Source: an uncultured Bacteroides sp.
GTDB taxonomy: Bacteria > Bacteroidota > Bacteroidia > Cytophagales > Cyclobacteriaceae
Direction of reading: 5' to 3'
Length of the DNA stretch: 64,000 bases
Assembly (NCBI GenBank): GCA_902168185.1
Contig: CABHOV010000073.1
Location: forward strand, 62,001-126,000
Shown here: in pieces, positions 35,608 to 45,330 of the stretch
Layout: each line of letters begins with the position of its first letter
Numbering within the stretch: the first letter of the stretch is position 1
Position numbers and translations under genes: made by a program
Notes under the pieces: generated by a model
Told to the model about the DNA's origin: nothing
The model's database searches: none
The model's input: the letters and a program-made list of their open reading frames with translations, nothing else

Positions 35608-36465
35608 TCATTTGATTGTAAAGAAAAAATCTCCCGTAAGGGAATTGTTCTCCCACGGAATTTGCCGTCCGCCAGATTCCGTGGAAACTTCAATCCTTAC
35701 TTTCTTAAAAACTTCTTCCAACGTCAACTCAGGCGTATTCATATACTTTAACAGCTTGGAAGTATATAATCCGTTTCTGCCTTCGCCATCCGAAGCAACG
35801 TCTCCCGGAGCAGTGGCAAACGCAATGATAGAACCTTGCTTCGCTCCCTTGGGAGGATCCATTTTTGTAATACCTTTTTCTTCGGAACGTGAAAAACTTC
35901 GGAAAGGGTTATTGCGACAAGCATCCAGTATAATCACATTGATCCGGTTGTTCGAATATTCCATCACACGAAGAACCGTGGATGCGTTGATACACTCTTC
36001 CGCTATTTCAGCTTTCATTTCTACGTTGGCATCTATAGGTACCAGGTAATTTACACCATCTACTTGTATACCGTGGCCGGAATAATAAAACAATCCAACG
36101 CCACCTTCATTGATCTCCGTTCCAAACTCGCGGATTGCTTCCCGCATATCTGCACGGCTGGCATTCTGTTTTAAAATTACTTTGAATCCTTTGCCGCTCA
36201 ATGTAGCAGCCATGTCCAAAGCGTCATTCACTGCATTTTTAAGAGGCCCATTGGTATAATTACCGTTACCAATTACCAGGGCCGTCTTTTTTTCATTCGC
36301 ATAAAATTGAACGTTTGTAGTAATGGAAATGCCAGTGGAGGTAGCGGTATCTTTAACTGAGACTATATTAAAATGAGCGGATTTACTTTGTGCCTTTATA
36401 ATTTGCTGACCGGTAACAGGACGTACCAGTGCCATCAATAAGAGTATAAAAACGAGGCGTAGCAT
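35608..36465 (-). CDS. Secreted caspase-family (C14) peptidase
   Basis: 285 residues with a signal peptide (MLRLVFILLLMALVRPVTGQ). After about 45 residues the caspase fold begins: KTALVIGNGNYTN, then the catalytic His in FYYSGHGIQVDG, and the catalytic Cys in IILDACRNNPF. A tail follows (GLYTSKLLKYM, TESGGRQIPW). Both catalytic residues are intact. Export is notable because most metacaspases are intracellular. It is divergent from a coiled-coil/TIG/barrel operon across 99 bases, and no gene lies between them. Confidence 0.88.
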   Translation of the reverse strand: MLRLVFILLLMALVRPVTGQQIIKAQSKSAHFNIVSVKDTATSTGISITTNVQFYANEKKTALVIGNGNYTNGPLKNAVNDALDMAATLSGKGFKVILKQNASRADMREAIREFGTEINEGGVGLFYYSGHGIQVDGVNYLVPIDANVEMKAEIAEECINASTVLRVMEYSNNRINVIILDACRNNPFRSFSRSEEKGITKMDPPKGAKQGSIIAFATAPGDVASDGEGRNGLYTSKLLKYMNTPELTLEEVFKKVRIEVSTESGGRQIPWENNSLTGDFFFTIK

Positions 36466-36515
36466 GTCGGGTAGGGCTTTTGATAATCTTCATGTGAAAT
36501 TTACTAAATCATTTT

Positions 36516-36543
36516 TTGCAAACAGTCAAATACGTTAACTTTA
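36516..36543 (+). promoter_or_regulatory. Promoter for the coiled-coil/TIG/barrel operon
   Basis: TTG at 36516-36518, 17 bases, TAACTTTA at 36536-36543. This is one mismatch (last base) from TTG-N17-23-TAnnTTTG. Start codon 21 bases further. Confidence 0.45.
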
Positions 36544-36564
36544 ATAATCTGTCCTGTTGGTAAT

Positions 36565-37428
36565 ATGAAATCTATTACTGTGTCTGCCTGTGTAATGCTC
36601 ATGTCCTTTCAAGGGATATATGCGCAGCGCATTGTCAACATCACGCCACAATCCGTGGGTTCCAAGATCATAATTCATTATGGTATTGAAGATTCAAAAG
36701 ACGATCAGCTTTTTGAAGTGGCTCTATATTGCTCAAAGGATAAATATGCTCAGGAGCTTCGTCACGTTAGTGGTAACGGAGTTGGAAATACAGTTTATCC
36801 AGGAACGGAAAGAGTTATTATATGGGACGTACTGAAAGACGTAGATACGTTTGTGGGTGAATATACTTTTGAAGTCCGTGCAATCGTCAAATCAAAAATC
36901 TCGGAATTGAATTCTACGCTGGTATTAACCAATCGAAGTGTAGCCGTTACAAGTAAAGATGAAGCTTACCCCGAAATGGCGAACTCGTTGACAGACTATA
37001 TTAATGAAGCAAAAGATTTAAAGGATGCTTTTCAGTTTTTAATTCCGCAGGCTATGGAAAGCAGGCAGGCGCTTGCCAAACTTACGGATGCTATGGAACA
37101 ATATAATCGCGCTTTTGAAAAGCTGAACAGAGAAAGACTTACCTATGAAAAGTATGTAGGTATATTCTGGAAACGTGATATACTCACACTTGAATTCAAA
37201 AGTTTGATGGATTATGCGTTGGGCGAAACACATAGTGTAAACATTCTAACACTAAATCAAAAAGTTACGACTATAAATGATGTCGTCAATAACCGGGTAA
37301 AGCGTCCGGGGGAAGTGAAGAAGGAATTGACGAAAGATATAGGCGAGGAAGTTATCCGGTTGGATAAGCGATTGCAGGAACTGGAGCGAAGGACTAATCG
37401 AATCCTCTACGATTTGAGTCAGGAATAA
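36565..37428 (+). CDS. Secreted Ig-like/coiled-coil protein of unknown function
   Basis: 287 residues. Signal peptide MKSITVSACVMLMSFQGIYAQ; a beta-sandwich-like region at about 22-110 (SKIIIHYGIEDSK, YPGTERVIIWDVL, VGEYTFEVRA). Then a long charged helical region from about 135 to the end, with heptad-like stretches (LTDAMEQYNRAFEKLNRERL; RLDKRLQELERRTNRIL). I know similar N-terminal sandwiches from Bacteroidota proteins near caspases or formylglycine-enzyme domains, but no named family fits. First gene of a three-gene unit; the next starts 11 bases later. Confidence 0.65.
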   Translation: MKSITVSACVMLMSFQGIYAQRIVNITPQSVGSKIIIHYGIEDSKDDQLFEVALYCSKDKYAQELRHVSGNGVGNTVYPGTERVIIWDVLKDVDTFVGEYTFEVRAIVKSKISELNSTLVLTNRSVAVTSKDEAYPEMANSLTDYINEAKDLKDAFQFLIPQAMESRQALAKLTDAMEQYNRAFEKLNRERLTYEKYVGIFWKRDILTLEFKSLMDYALGETHSVNILTLNQKVTTINDVVNNRVKRPGEVKKELTKDIGEEVIRLDKRLQELERRTNRILYDLSQE

Positions 37429-37439
37429 TCTATAGTGTC

Positions 37440-39887
37440 ATGAAATACTGCAAAACCCTCTCGCTGATAGCAGCAATGCTATCAATCATTATCGGTTTGT
37501 CTACCTGTAGCGAACCGGAAAAGCCCAAACCCGAAATCACGCAATTAATTCCTTTAGAAGGAACCGTAGGGACTCCGGTTACGGTGGTGGGAAAAAACTT
37601 TGCATCGGCAACCAAAGTAAATTTCGGTATAGTAGAATCTTCTATAGCCGCTAAGACTGATACTGAAATTGTAACCGTTGTTCCTGCAGGATTAACACCC
37701 GGTATAGTTACGGTAACGGTGATATCTGATGGCGGAACTTCGCAAGGAGTAAATTTTCAGGTACTCGCCAGTCAGCCAGAGATAGTGTCCATCGAGCCAG
37801 AAAAAGGTTCATCGGGTATGGAGATTACGTTAAAGGGTAAATATTTATCAACAGCTTCTTCCGTTACATTCGGAAGCATTAGCGTATCCGACGTTCTTTC
37901 GAAAACCGAGACTGAAGTAAACGTAAATGTTCCGGATGGTCTTGAACCAGGTGCTATAGATGTAACCATAACATCAGAAGGGGGAACGTCAGAGGCGGCA
38001 ACATTCACGGTGGTAGGTAAGCCAGCTATATCTTCCATCACGCCTGCTATAGGACCTGCAGGAAAAAAAGTGACGATAGCCGGTATATATTTTGAAGAGA
38101 CCAGCCAGGTATTCTTTGGAAACGGTGAAGCCGATTTCACTATAATAAATGCCACACAACTTGAAGCTGTAGTGCCGGCAACGGCTTCTACCGGGAAAGT
38201 AAAAGTAGTTACACCCGGAGGTATAGCGCTCAGCAATGTTGACTTTATTGTAAAAGATGGCCCCATGATAACAACCTTTACACCCGCCAGTGGCATTGTG
38301 AATGCAGTGGTCACTATCAACGGGACAAATTTTGATGCCGGAGGTATAGAAGTAAAGTTTGGTACGGGTAAGGCAACTACGGTAACCGTAGTAAACGCAA
38401 CGCAGTTAACAGCCAAGGTTCCTGCCACCGCAGTGACAGGTAAAATAACGGTAACAACCTTGGCCGGCTCTGCTGTAAGTGCTACTAACTTTACCGTAAT
38501 CGGTTCTCCTGCCGTTACAGGTTTTGCTCCTGCCAGCGGTAATATAGGTGCAGAAGTAACGATAACAGGGTCTAATTTTGTCAACGTCAGTGCTATAAAA
38601 TTCAATGCAACAACCGTAGCAGCAGGTAGCTATACTATAGTATCGCCAACGCAGATCAAAGCGAAAGTTCCATCATCAGCAACAACAGGAAAGATATCCG
38701 TTACCAGCACAGCAGGAACCGGTAGCAGCACCAGTAACTTCACCGTAGTAGTTCCTCCTGCAATAACATCATTTAGTCCCGCCAATGGTGCGCAGGGAAG
38801 TTCAGTTGTAATTGCGGGTACTAATTTTTCAAATATCACAGCTGTACGATTCAATGGTATAGATGTAGGGAATGCAAACTTTACTGTTAACTCAGCCACC
38901 CAGATCACCGCTAAAGTTCCGGCCACAGCAACGTGGGGTAAAATAACGGTGGTAAATGCATTGGGAACTGCCACCAGCGCAAGCGATTTTTATGTGACAC
39001 CTTTTATTACTTCAATCAATCCTATATCAGGGCCGACCGGCACAACGGTAACGGTAACAGGGACAAATTTGAATTCGGCGAAAGTAAAATTCAACACCAC
39101 ACAAGTCTCGCCACTTACCAACACAGCTACATCAATTACAGTAAATGTTCCCTCTGGTGTAACCGGTGCTTTAAATGTTACAGTGGTTAATTCAGGAGGA
39201 ACATCTAACGCGAAAACATTTACCGTGGCAGCGGGTCCCGAGATTGAAGAAATTATAGCGGTGCAAAATATTACCGAACAGCTCTTGTTGATCAAGGGTA
39301 AAAACCTGACAGGTGCAACGAAAGTTTTATTTGGAAGCACAGAGGCAAGTATAGCGACCAGTACTTCGAAGGTGGTGACTACATTTATACCGGCTTCACT
39401 ATCATTGGGCTCGTATAGTGTTAAGGTTGTTACTGCAAAAGGAACTTCCAATGGAAAGTCTTTTGAACTTGTCGCTACACAACCGCCTGCAACGGGTGGG
39501 GTATCGCTTGTTAATGGCGCTTCAGCTTCGTCACTTCCTGCGGGCTATGTTCCGCCTGTTTCCAATGCATGGGACAATCTCTTTGTGATCAGTGAACCCG
39601 AACGATTCCTCATCAGTGAATCGCAAGGTGGCACTTTAACCGTTACGCTGCAGAAAGGAGATAGTTTTGTTGACGGAACAGGTTCCTTTGATAAAACAGT
39701 AGTAGATGGTGTTGTGAATAATTATGTAGAGTTTACAATTTCAGGTATACGGTATGTTGGTGTCTGGACACCGCCCAGTGGTTATGATGCTGGTCTTGGA
39801 AAATATTGCTACCACCACATGACGTTGATCTCATCGGAGTCTGGTAAACAATTAACACTCGAAGTAAAAGATTTTGAATGCGAATGA
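37440..39887 (+). CDS. IPT/TIG repeat lipoprotein, eight repeats
   Basis: 815 residues. Lipobox LSTC near Cys23 anchors it. Eight IPT/TIG (Ig-like, transcription-factor) repeats of about 80 residues follow, from about 32 to 675. Each opens P-x-I-x-x-x-x-P-x-x-G and ends F-x-V (e.g. PAISSITPAIGPAGKKVTI, PMITTFTPASGIVNAVVTI). Repeats 3-6 are most alike. The last 140 residues are a unique domain (NAWDNLFVISEPERF...GYDAGLGKYCYHHMT). No type IX secretion C-terminal signal is present. IPT repeats act as surface spacers or ligand binders. The stop overlaps the barrel gene's start. Confidence 0.88.
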   Translation: MKYCKTLSLIAAMLSIIIGLSTCSEPEKPKPEITQLIPLEGTVGTPVTVVGKNFASATKVNFGIVESSIAAKTDTEIVTVVPAGLTPGIVTVTVISDGGTSQGVNFQVLASQPEIVSIEPEKGSSGMEITLKGKYLSTASSVTFGSISVSDVLSKTETEVNVNVPDGLEPGAIDVTITSEGGTSEAATFTVVGKPAISSITPAIGPAGKKVTIAGIYFEETSQVFFGNGEADFTIINATQLEAVVPATASTGKVKVVTPGGIALSNVDFIVKDGPMITTFTPASGIVNAVVTINGTNFDAGGIEVKFGTGKATTVTVVNATQLTAKVPATAVTGKITVTTLAGSAVSATNFTVIGSPAVTGFAPASGNIGAEVTITGSNFVNVSAIKFNATTVAAGSYTIVSPTQIKAKVPSSATTGKISVTSTAGTGSSTSNFTVVVPPAITSFSPANGAQGSSVVIAGTNFSNITAVRFNGIDVGNANFTVNSATQITAKVPATATWGKITVVNALGTATSASDFYVTPFITSINPISGPTGTTVTVTGTNLNSAKVKFNTTQVSPLTNTATSITVNVPSGVTGALNVTVVNSGGTSNAKTFTVAAGPEIEEIIAVQNITEQLLLIKGKNLTGATKVLFGSTEASIATSTSKVVTTFIPASLSLGSYSVKVVTAKGTSNGKSFELVATQPPATGGVSLVNGASASSLPAGYVPPVSNAWDNLFVISEPERFLISESQGGTLTVTLQKGDSFVDGTGSFDKTVVDGVVNNYVEFTISGIRYVGVWTPPSGYDAGLGKYCYHHMTLISSESGKQLTLEVKDFECE
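38040..39000 (+). repeat. Tandem DNA repeats inside the IPT/TIG gene
   Basis: Repeats 3 to 6 keep DNA similarity with a period near 240-250 bases, for example the recurring CAGAT/GTTAAC...AAAGTTCC-type segment around 38160, 38400, 38655 and 38900. Such arrays can gain or lose units by recombination. Confidence 0.55.
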
Positions 39888-40804
39888 TAAAATTACGTCC
39901 TAACTCTGTTCTTATACTGGTTACGCTTGTGGTCATCGCAACGAGTAATACTTTGCATGCACAAATGCGAAGTAGAAGAGAAGTATATGATTCTCTTCTT
40001 GTGGGCGATCGTATCACTCCTGCGGTGTCTTCTGTTATGATGCCGAAGAGTTATACTGAAGTTATACTGTCTAATACACTGCTTACTACGAATTCATATT
40101 TTACAGTTGATCGTGTTTTGCTGGATATAAACCAGCGCTATAGTTATTTGTTCAATACCCTTCAGGTAACGCATGGTATATCTTCTTCCGGCCGTTTCAA
40201 CGTAGGGATGGATTTGTCGTATAGAACTGGCAGGCAGGATATAGATCCCGAAAGTTCACCTTTAAAAGTTATAGGGAATAGTGGTGAAGGATTAGTTCAA
40301 TACGAGCGTGCGCTTACGTCTATTGGTATTCGTGCACGCTATATTCCGTTTGGAGGCAATGCTAATTTTGTGATTCAGAATACATTTACGATTCCCTTCA
40401 GCACGTCCAGCGCCGATAATATATTCCTGGGGGATAATCGGTATGCGTTCAATACGCAACTGTTATATAATCACTTGCTGGGGCGAAAAGTGTTTTTATT
40501 TGGACAGCTTGATGTACTGGTAAGATTCAAGAATGATTACGCGAACACCGACATAACGAGTCCTATAAATGTGTATGCCTCGTATTTATTGAATAAACAT
40601 TTATTTCCTTTTGCTTTGATTGGAATGTCGAATAACTGGAGCCGGGATTTCGATCACATGTCACAATCATTCACCTATGGAGTGGGGCTGCAGTATCAAT
40701 TCACATCCATGCTTACTATAAATGCTTTCTATAACGATATCTTTGCGGGTGAAAATAGTAATCGATGGAAGGGATTTAATCTCGGAATTCGGGCGGTGTT
40801 ATAG
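39884..40804 (+). CDS. Outer-membrane beta-barrel protein
   Basis: About 306 residues. Signal peptide MIKLRPNSVLILVTLVVIAT...LHAQ, then alternating amphipathic strands with aromatic ends (FNVGMDLSYRTG, GIRARYIPFGG, FAFNTQLLYNH-type runs) to a terminal RWKGFNLGIRAVL. About 12 strands are likely. The start at 39884 overlaps the TIG gene stop as ATGA; an ATG six bases earlier is also possible. Resembles the broad MetA-like/transporter barrel group; no specific family. With the TIG lipoprotein it could form a surface complex. Confidence 0.7.
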   Translation: MIKLRPNSVLILVTLVVIATSNTLHAQMRSRREVYDSLLVGDRITPAVSSVMMPKSYTEVILSNTLLTTNSYFTVDRVLLDINQRYSYLFNTLQVTHGISSSGRFNVGMDLSYRTGRQDIDPESSPLKVIGNSGEGLVQYERALTSIGIRARYIPFGGNANFVIQNTFTIPFSTSSADNIFLGDNRYAFNTQLLYNHLLGRKVFLFGQLDVLVRFKNDYANTDITSPINVYASYLLNKHLFPFALIGMSNNWSRDFDHMSQSFTYGVGLQYQFTSMLTINAFYNDIFAGENSNRWKGFNLGIRAVL

Positions 40805-40828
40805 AAATATATATACACAACGAAAGCA

Positions 40829-41683
40829 TCATGTGATTAAGTCAATCACGATTTTCCAGACACCATTTTCTTTTTTCCAGATGCGCAGATAATTGGCATT
40901 GTTCGTTTTCTGCATTCCGGTAGCGTCATGCTTTACTATATTTACGATCCCATAGGTAAAACCCATATCACCGGAAGACGCCACAATAGTTTTCTCCGGT
41001 GTAAAGGTGATAACATCCGATGTTTTGCAAACTTCCTCAACTGCGGAGGATGGAAATTTATTCTGTCGGTAAAGTTTTATTTCTTTTGATGCATAATGCG
41101 TATAAGCTTTTAAACCATCGCCCGGTACTTCTTTTGTAAAACCTTCTTCAACGGCTGTTAATTCATCTTTAAAATTTTGGCTGCTATACTTGCCGGGTTG
41201 TAGTGCGAGCGTTGATGTATGTATAGTGTGTCCATCAACATCATAAGAATCATGGTTGATTCCTGCATCGATCAATACCTTCCATTTCCCATCGGCTTGT
41301 TTTCTCCACACGGTTATATACTCACCAAAAGCGGTTGGTGCTGTAGTTCTTGTTTTGCTATAGCTCCAGGGGCCGGTAGTATAACCAAAGTCTCCGGAAG
41401 CAGCGATATCAGCATATACAGGTTGCCAGTAAAGCCAGTCATTTGTAATCGGTAGTTTTTCCCAGAAGGGTTTGGCGTTTGTAATGCCGGGTGAGAATGA
41501 TATAGATTCATCTATAAGATTTGCAAGAAAAGCCTCGCGTGTGTTTTTATCTTTCGCCATGCGACTAAAGGCGCGCTCAGCATCTACAAGTGATTGCAGG
41601 TCTTTGTTTGCAAACTGCTGTGCTTGTACAAGAAGCATTGCAAAGAATAATAGCAAAAACAACGAGAGTTTTTTTATAGCCAT
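40829..41683 (-). CDS. Secreted tandem NTF2-like (SnoaL/DUF4440-like) protein
   Basis: 284 residues with a signal peptide (KLSLFLLLFFAMLLVQAQQ). Two copies of the NTF2-like fold: the first ends ITVWRKQADGKWKVLIDAG and the second YLRIWKKENGVWKIVIDLI, each preceded by a SGDxGxTxG segment. The fold binds small ligands or acts enzymatically; no function can be assigned. It starts 11 bases after the second CxxC paralogue, so they form one operon. Confidence 0.75.
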   Translation of the reverse strand: MAIKKLSLFLLLFFAMLLVQAQQFANKDLQSLVDAERAFSRMAKDKNTREAFLANLIDESISFSPGITNAKPFWEKLPITNDWLYWQPVYADIAASGDFGYTTGPWSYSKTRTTAPTAFGEYITVWRKQADGKWKVLIDAGINHDSYDVDGHTIHTSTLALQPGKYSSQNFKDELTAVEEGFTKEVPGDGLKAYTHYASKEIKLYRQNKFPSSAVEEVCKTSDVITFTPEKTIVASSGDMGFTYGIVNIVKHDATGMQKTNNANYLRIWKKENGVWKIVIDLIT

Positions 41684-41694
41684 AAATTTTGAAT

Positions 41695-42174
41695 TTATAG
41701 TCCCGCTTCTCCGAGTATTTCAGCGTTCTCAAGTATATAGATCATTTGATCAGGATTCCGGTCATTCAGCATCAGCTTGCCTTGTATCTCTATAGGCTTC
41801 TCGGTATAGGCCACAGGTTTAGTGCTGAATACTTCCACTACGGTTTCAGGTCCGCCAACACCACAGAAGAAGCAAGCATTCAGCGGCAGCGATGATAACA
41901 TAAAGTGATTGCCCTTGAGTCCATTTTCAAAAGGAACCATATAGCCTGGCAGTGTAATCTTCTTCCCATTCAATGCTTTCACGGCATCCGTAAATATAGG
42001 TTTGTCAACATCGCCTAGTCTGTCCTGTGTTTTTACGAACGTGATGTTGTAAAGCTTCGGCCATACCAGGGAAGGGAACCCTTTATAGGCACTCTTCTGA
42101 CTAAAGCCTTGCGTCACCATCATACAGATGATCAACGTAGCTATTAATGTATGTACCGTTTTAATTTTTCTCAT
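41695..42174 (-). CDS. Secreted DUF3299-like CxxC protein (paralogue 2)
   Basis: About 159 residues; signal peptide MRKIKTVHTLIATLIICMMVTQGFSQ from the ATG at 42174 (a GTG 12 bases upstream is possible but adds nothing). The body matches the protein at 33808-34233: KKITLPGYMVPFE, FMLSSLPLNACFFCGVGGPE, VVEVF, LMLNDRNPDQMIYILENAE. The two CxFCG motifs align exactly. Its partner here is an NTF2-like protein rather than a peptidase. Confidence 0.72.
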   Translation of the reverse strand: MRKIKTVHTLIATLIICMMVTQGFSQKSAYKGFPSLVWPKLYNITFVKTQDRLGDVDKPIFTDAVKALNGKKITLPGYMVPFENGLKGNHFMLSSLPLNACFFCGVGGPETVVEVFSTKPVAYTEKPIEIQGKLMLNDRNPDQMIYILENAEILGEAGL

Positions 42175-42309
42175 AGTAGCGTTCACTTAAACTTAAATTT
42201 TTCCTGCGTAGAAATCTGCCTTGAATATTCGATCGAACGGATGTATAAATATACAATGATAAAATTATGCCACCTTTAAGGATCTCCGATCAATCCCTGT
42301 AAAAAGAAA

Positions 42310-42341
42310 AAGTCCCTTTTGTAAAGCTACAAAAGGGACTT
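42310..42341 (-). terminator. Intrinsic terminator after gcvP
   Basis: A perfect 14-bp stem AAGTCCCTTTTGTA / TACAAAAGGGACTT with a four-base loop, followed on the minus strand by a T-rich run. It is 16 bases past the gcvP stop. Confidence 0.92.
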
Positions 42342-42356
42342 CATGATTATTACTAT

Positions 42357-45248
42357 TTAAGCTGTAACCGATTCCTCTGTTGAAGTATATTCTTCAATTG
42401 GCAAACAGCTGCAAACGAGATTACGGTCACCATACGCATTGTCAATACGACTTACGGCTGGCCAGAATTTTGCTTCTTTTACATAGGGCAGCGGATATGC
42501 CGCTTTACTTCTGCTATAAGGAAGCGTCCAGTTGTCGGCTGTAATAACGGCAGCCGTATGAGGAGCATTCTTCAATACGTTTTGTTCTTTATCTGCTTTG
42601 CCTTCTTCCACTTCACGTATTTCATTTCTGATCTCTACAAGAGCATCTACAAAGCGATCGAGTTCTTCTTTCGGCTCGCTTTCGGTAGGCTCGATCATCA
42701 GTGTTCCTGCTACTGGGAAAGAAACCGTTGGCGCATGGAAGCCATAGTCCATTAAACGCTTCGCTATATCTTCTACTTCTATACCTGCTTTCTTGAAATC
42801 GCGGCAGTCCACAATCATCTCGTGTGCGCAGCGTCCTTTGGATCCGGTATATAGAATTTTAAAATGACCTTCGAGACGGTCCTTAATATAGTTTGCATTC
42901 AGAATCGCATACTTCGTTGCATTGGTCAATCCATCGCCACCCATCATGGCTATATAGGCATACGAGATTGTAAGAATGCTGGCGCTTCCCCAGGGAGCTG
43001 CTGATACAGCATGTATAGCTTTGTCACCACCTGTTTTTACAACGGCATGGCCAGGCAAATACGGCTTGAGTTTATCGTTGCAGCAAATAGGGCCCATACC
43101 AGGGCCACCACCACCGTGTGGTATACAGAATGTTTTATGCAGGTTCAAGTGACAAACATCGGCACCGATGGTTGCCGGAGATGTGAGTCCTACCTGTGCG
43201 TTCATGTTTGCACCATCCATATATACCAGACCACCATTTTTATGAATGGTCTCGCAGATCTCGATGATCGATTCTTCAAACACGCCGTGTGTAGAAGGGT
43301 ACGTAACCATCAGGCAGGAGAGTTTATCTTTATACTGTTCTGCTTTAGCTTTCAGATCAGCTACATCAATCTTTCCATCTTCGTCTGACTTCACTACAAC
43401 GACATCCATACCCGCCATTACTGCGCTCGCAGGATTTGTTCCGTGTGCAGAAGCGGGAATCAATGAAATTGTTCTATGTCCTTCTTTACGATCTTCATGA
43501 TACGCACGAATTACCATAAGTCCTGCGTACTCACCTTGTGCTCCGCTATTCGGTTGTAGCGATACACCAGTAAATCCGGTGATCTCTTTTAACCAGTTCT
43601 CAAGGTTTGTTGTGAGTTCAGCATAACCTTGTGTTTGATCTGCGGGAGCAAAGGGATGTATATTTCCAATCTCTGGCCATGTTACGGGAATCATCTCAGC
43701 CGTAGCATTTAATTTCATCGTACATGATCCCAGCGAGATCATAGAATGTACCATGGAGAGATCTTTATTCTCAAGGCGTTTGATATAGCGCAACATCTCA
43801 TGTTCTGAATGATGCGTATTAAAAACAGGATGCGTCAGGTATGCAGATTTTCTGACCAGCGTGGAAGGCCAGTTCAGTGTATGTCCGTTAGAAGAAGCAC
43901 TTGCTGCTTTTTTATTTTCCGCGGCAGCGAATATTTCAAGAATAGTTTTAACGTCTTCCGATGTCGATGTTTCATCGAATGAAATTCCAACGTGATTGTC
44001 CTGGAAGTAGCGGAAGTTAAATTCACGTTTCACAGCTTCGCGCTCGATGTTCTTTTTATCCGCGACAGCGATCTTTAACGTATCGAAGTAATGCTCGTTT
44101 ACTTGTTTTATACCAAGAGCTTTGAGGCCACCATCAAGTGATTTGGCAAGAGCATGAATGCGACCTGCAATCTTCTTCAATCCTTCAGCACCGTGATATA
44201 CTGTATACATTCCAGCCATTACCGAGAGTAATACCTGTGCTGTACAAATGTTGGAAGTTGCTTTCTCTCTGCGGATATGTTGCTCGCGTGTTTGCAAGGC
44301 CATTCTATAGCCTGGATTACCCGATGCATCTATAGATGCACCTATAATTCTTCCAGGCATCTGACGCTTGAAGTCATCTTTTGTTGCAAAGAATGCAGCG
44401 TGTGGTCCGCCAAATCCCATTGGTACACCAAAGCGTTGTGAAGAGCCTACAACTACGTCAGCTCCCATTTCACCAGGTGATTTCAATAGTATCAAACTCA
44501 TCAGGTCAGCAGCCATCACTACGAATACATCTTTATCATGGGCCGATGCATTGAAGGAAGTATAGTCTTTGATCTCGCCGTTTCCATTTGGATTCTGAAC
44601 AAAAACAGCAAACAGATTTTCATCGGTGATATCAAGTGTGTTTATATCGCCAACGACTAACTCTACACCGATAGGAGTAGCACGTGTTTTTAAAACATCG
44701 ATCGTCTGCGGAAAAGAATTTTGATCAACGAAAAACTTATGTGCATTCTTCTTCGAAGATTTGCGCGAAGCATATAGCAAATGCATAGCTTCTGCAGCAG
44801 CAGTTCCTTCATCAAGCAATGAAGCGTTTGCAATTTGCATTCCGGTAAGATCAATCACCATCGTCTGATAGTTGATCAGCGCTTCCAATCTTCCTTGTGC
44901 TATCTCTGCCTGGTAAGGAGTATAGGCAGTATACCATCCTGGGTTTTCCAAAATATTTCGTAGGATAACGCCTGGAGTGATGGTGTTGTAATATCCAGTT
45001 CCGATAAAGGATTTATAGATTTTGTTTTTTGAAGCCAGCTTTTTGAAGTTCTGCAGAAAGAGATATTCAGACTGTGCTGCAGGGAGGTTCAACGGGCTTT
45101 TAAGACGAATCGAGGAAGGCACTGTCTGATCGATGAGTTCATCAATCGATTTAGCCTTAACGACCTTCAACATTTCTTCTACCTGATGCGCATCCGGACC
45201 AATGTGTCTGCTTTCAAATTTTTCGGAGTACTGGGAGTCAATATTCAT
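42357..45248 (-). CDS. gcvP: Glycine dehydrogenase (decarboxylating), P-protein
   Basis: PLP enzyme of the glycine cleavage system; decarboxylates glycine and passes the aminomethyl group to lipoylated GcvH. 963 residues, the single-chain form, with both halves present. The first half has [20 protein letters not shown]; the second carries the PLP lysine in [17 protein letters not shown] (near 704) and YPSTHGVFE. lipA and gcvH lie 2.5-4 kb upstream; gcvT is not in the window. It has its own promoter and terminator. Confidence 0.97.
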   Translation of the reverse strand: MNIDSQYSEKFESRHIGPDAHQVEEMLKVVKAKSIDELIDQTVPSSIRLKSPLNLPAAQSEYLFLQNFKKLASKNKIYKSFIGTGYYNTITPGVILRNILENPGWYTAYTPYQAEIAQGRLEALINYQTMVIDLTGMQIANASLLDEGTAAAEAMHLLYASRKSSKKNAHKFFVDQNSFPQTIDVLKTRATPIGVELVVGDINTLDITDENLFAVFVQNPNGNGEIKDYTSFNASAHDKDVFVVMAADLMSLILLKSPGEMGADVVVGSSQRFGVPMGFGGPHAAFFATKDDFKRQMPGRIIGASIDASGNPGYRMALQTREQHIRREKATSNICTAQVLLSVMAGMYTVYHGAEGLKKIAGRIHALAKSLDGGLKALGIKQVNEHYFDTLKIAVADKKNIEREAVKREFNFRYFQDNHVGISFDETSTSEDVKTILEIFAAAENKKAASASSNGHTLNWPSTLVRKSAYLTHPVFNTHHSEHEMLRYIKRLENKDLSMVHSMISLGSCTMKLNATAEMIPVTWPEIGNIHPFAPADQTQGYAELTTNLENWLKEITGFTGVSLQPNSGAQGEYAGLMVIRAYHEDRKEGHRTISLIPASAHGTNPASAVMAGMDVVVVKSDEDGKIDVADLKAKAEQYKDKLSCLMVTYPSTHGVFEESIIEICETIHKNGGLVYMDGANMNAQVGLTSPATIGADVCHLNLHKTFCIPHGGGGPGMGPICCNDKLKPYLPGHAVVKTGGDKAIHAVSAAPWGSASILTISYAYIAMMGGDGLTNATKYAILNANYIKDRLEGHFKILYTGSKGRCAHEMIVDCRDFKKAGIEVEDIAKRLMDYGFHAPTVSFPVAGTLMIEPTESEPKEELDRFVDALVEIRNEIREVEEGKADKEQNVLKNAPHTAAVITADNWTLPYSRSKAAYPLPYVKEAKFWPAVSRIDNAYGDRNLVCSCLPIEEYTSTEESVTA

Positions 45249-45308
45249 TTACGTGTTGATTTTCAGTGTATTAGGTTAATGAGCAAAATGTCATGAGTTA
45301 TGGGCGCA

Positions 45309-45316
45309 CAAAGGTA
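45309..45316 (-). promoter_or_regulatory. Bacteroidota -7 element for gcvP
   Basis: Minus strand TACCTTTG followed by TGCGCCC, 61 bases before the start. The region where the -33 box should be runs into the large inverted repeat, and no clear TTG is seen. Confidence 0.55.
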
Positions 45317-45330
45317 ATAGATAGCTTTGT

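Noticed and set aside
37772-38605. 277-residue open frame antisense to the TIG gene
   Set aside because: Low-complexity Val/Thr/Pro/Ala text mirrors the repeat codons of the sense strand; no independent evidence.
39450-39887. Type IX secretion C-terminal sorting domain on the TIG protein
   Set aside because: The end (EVKDFECE) lacks the usual sorting motifs, and the lipobox already explains its location.
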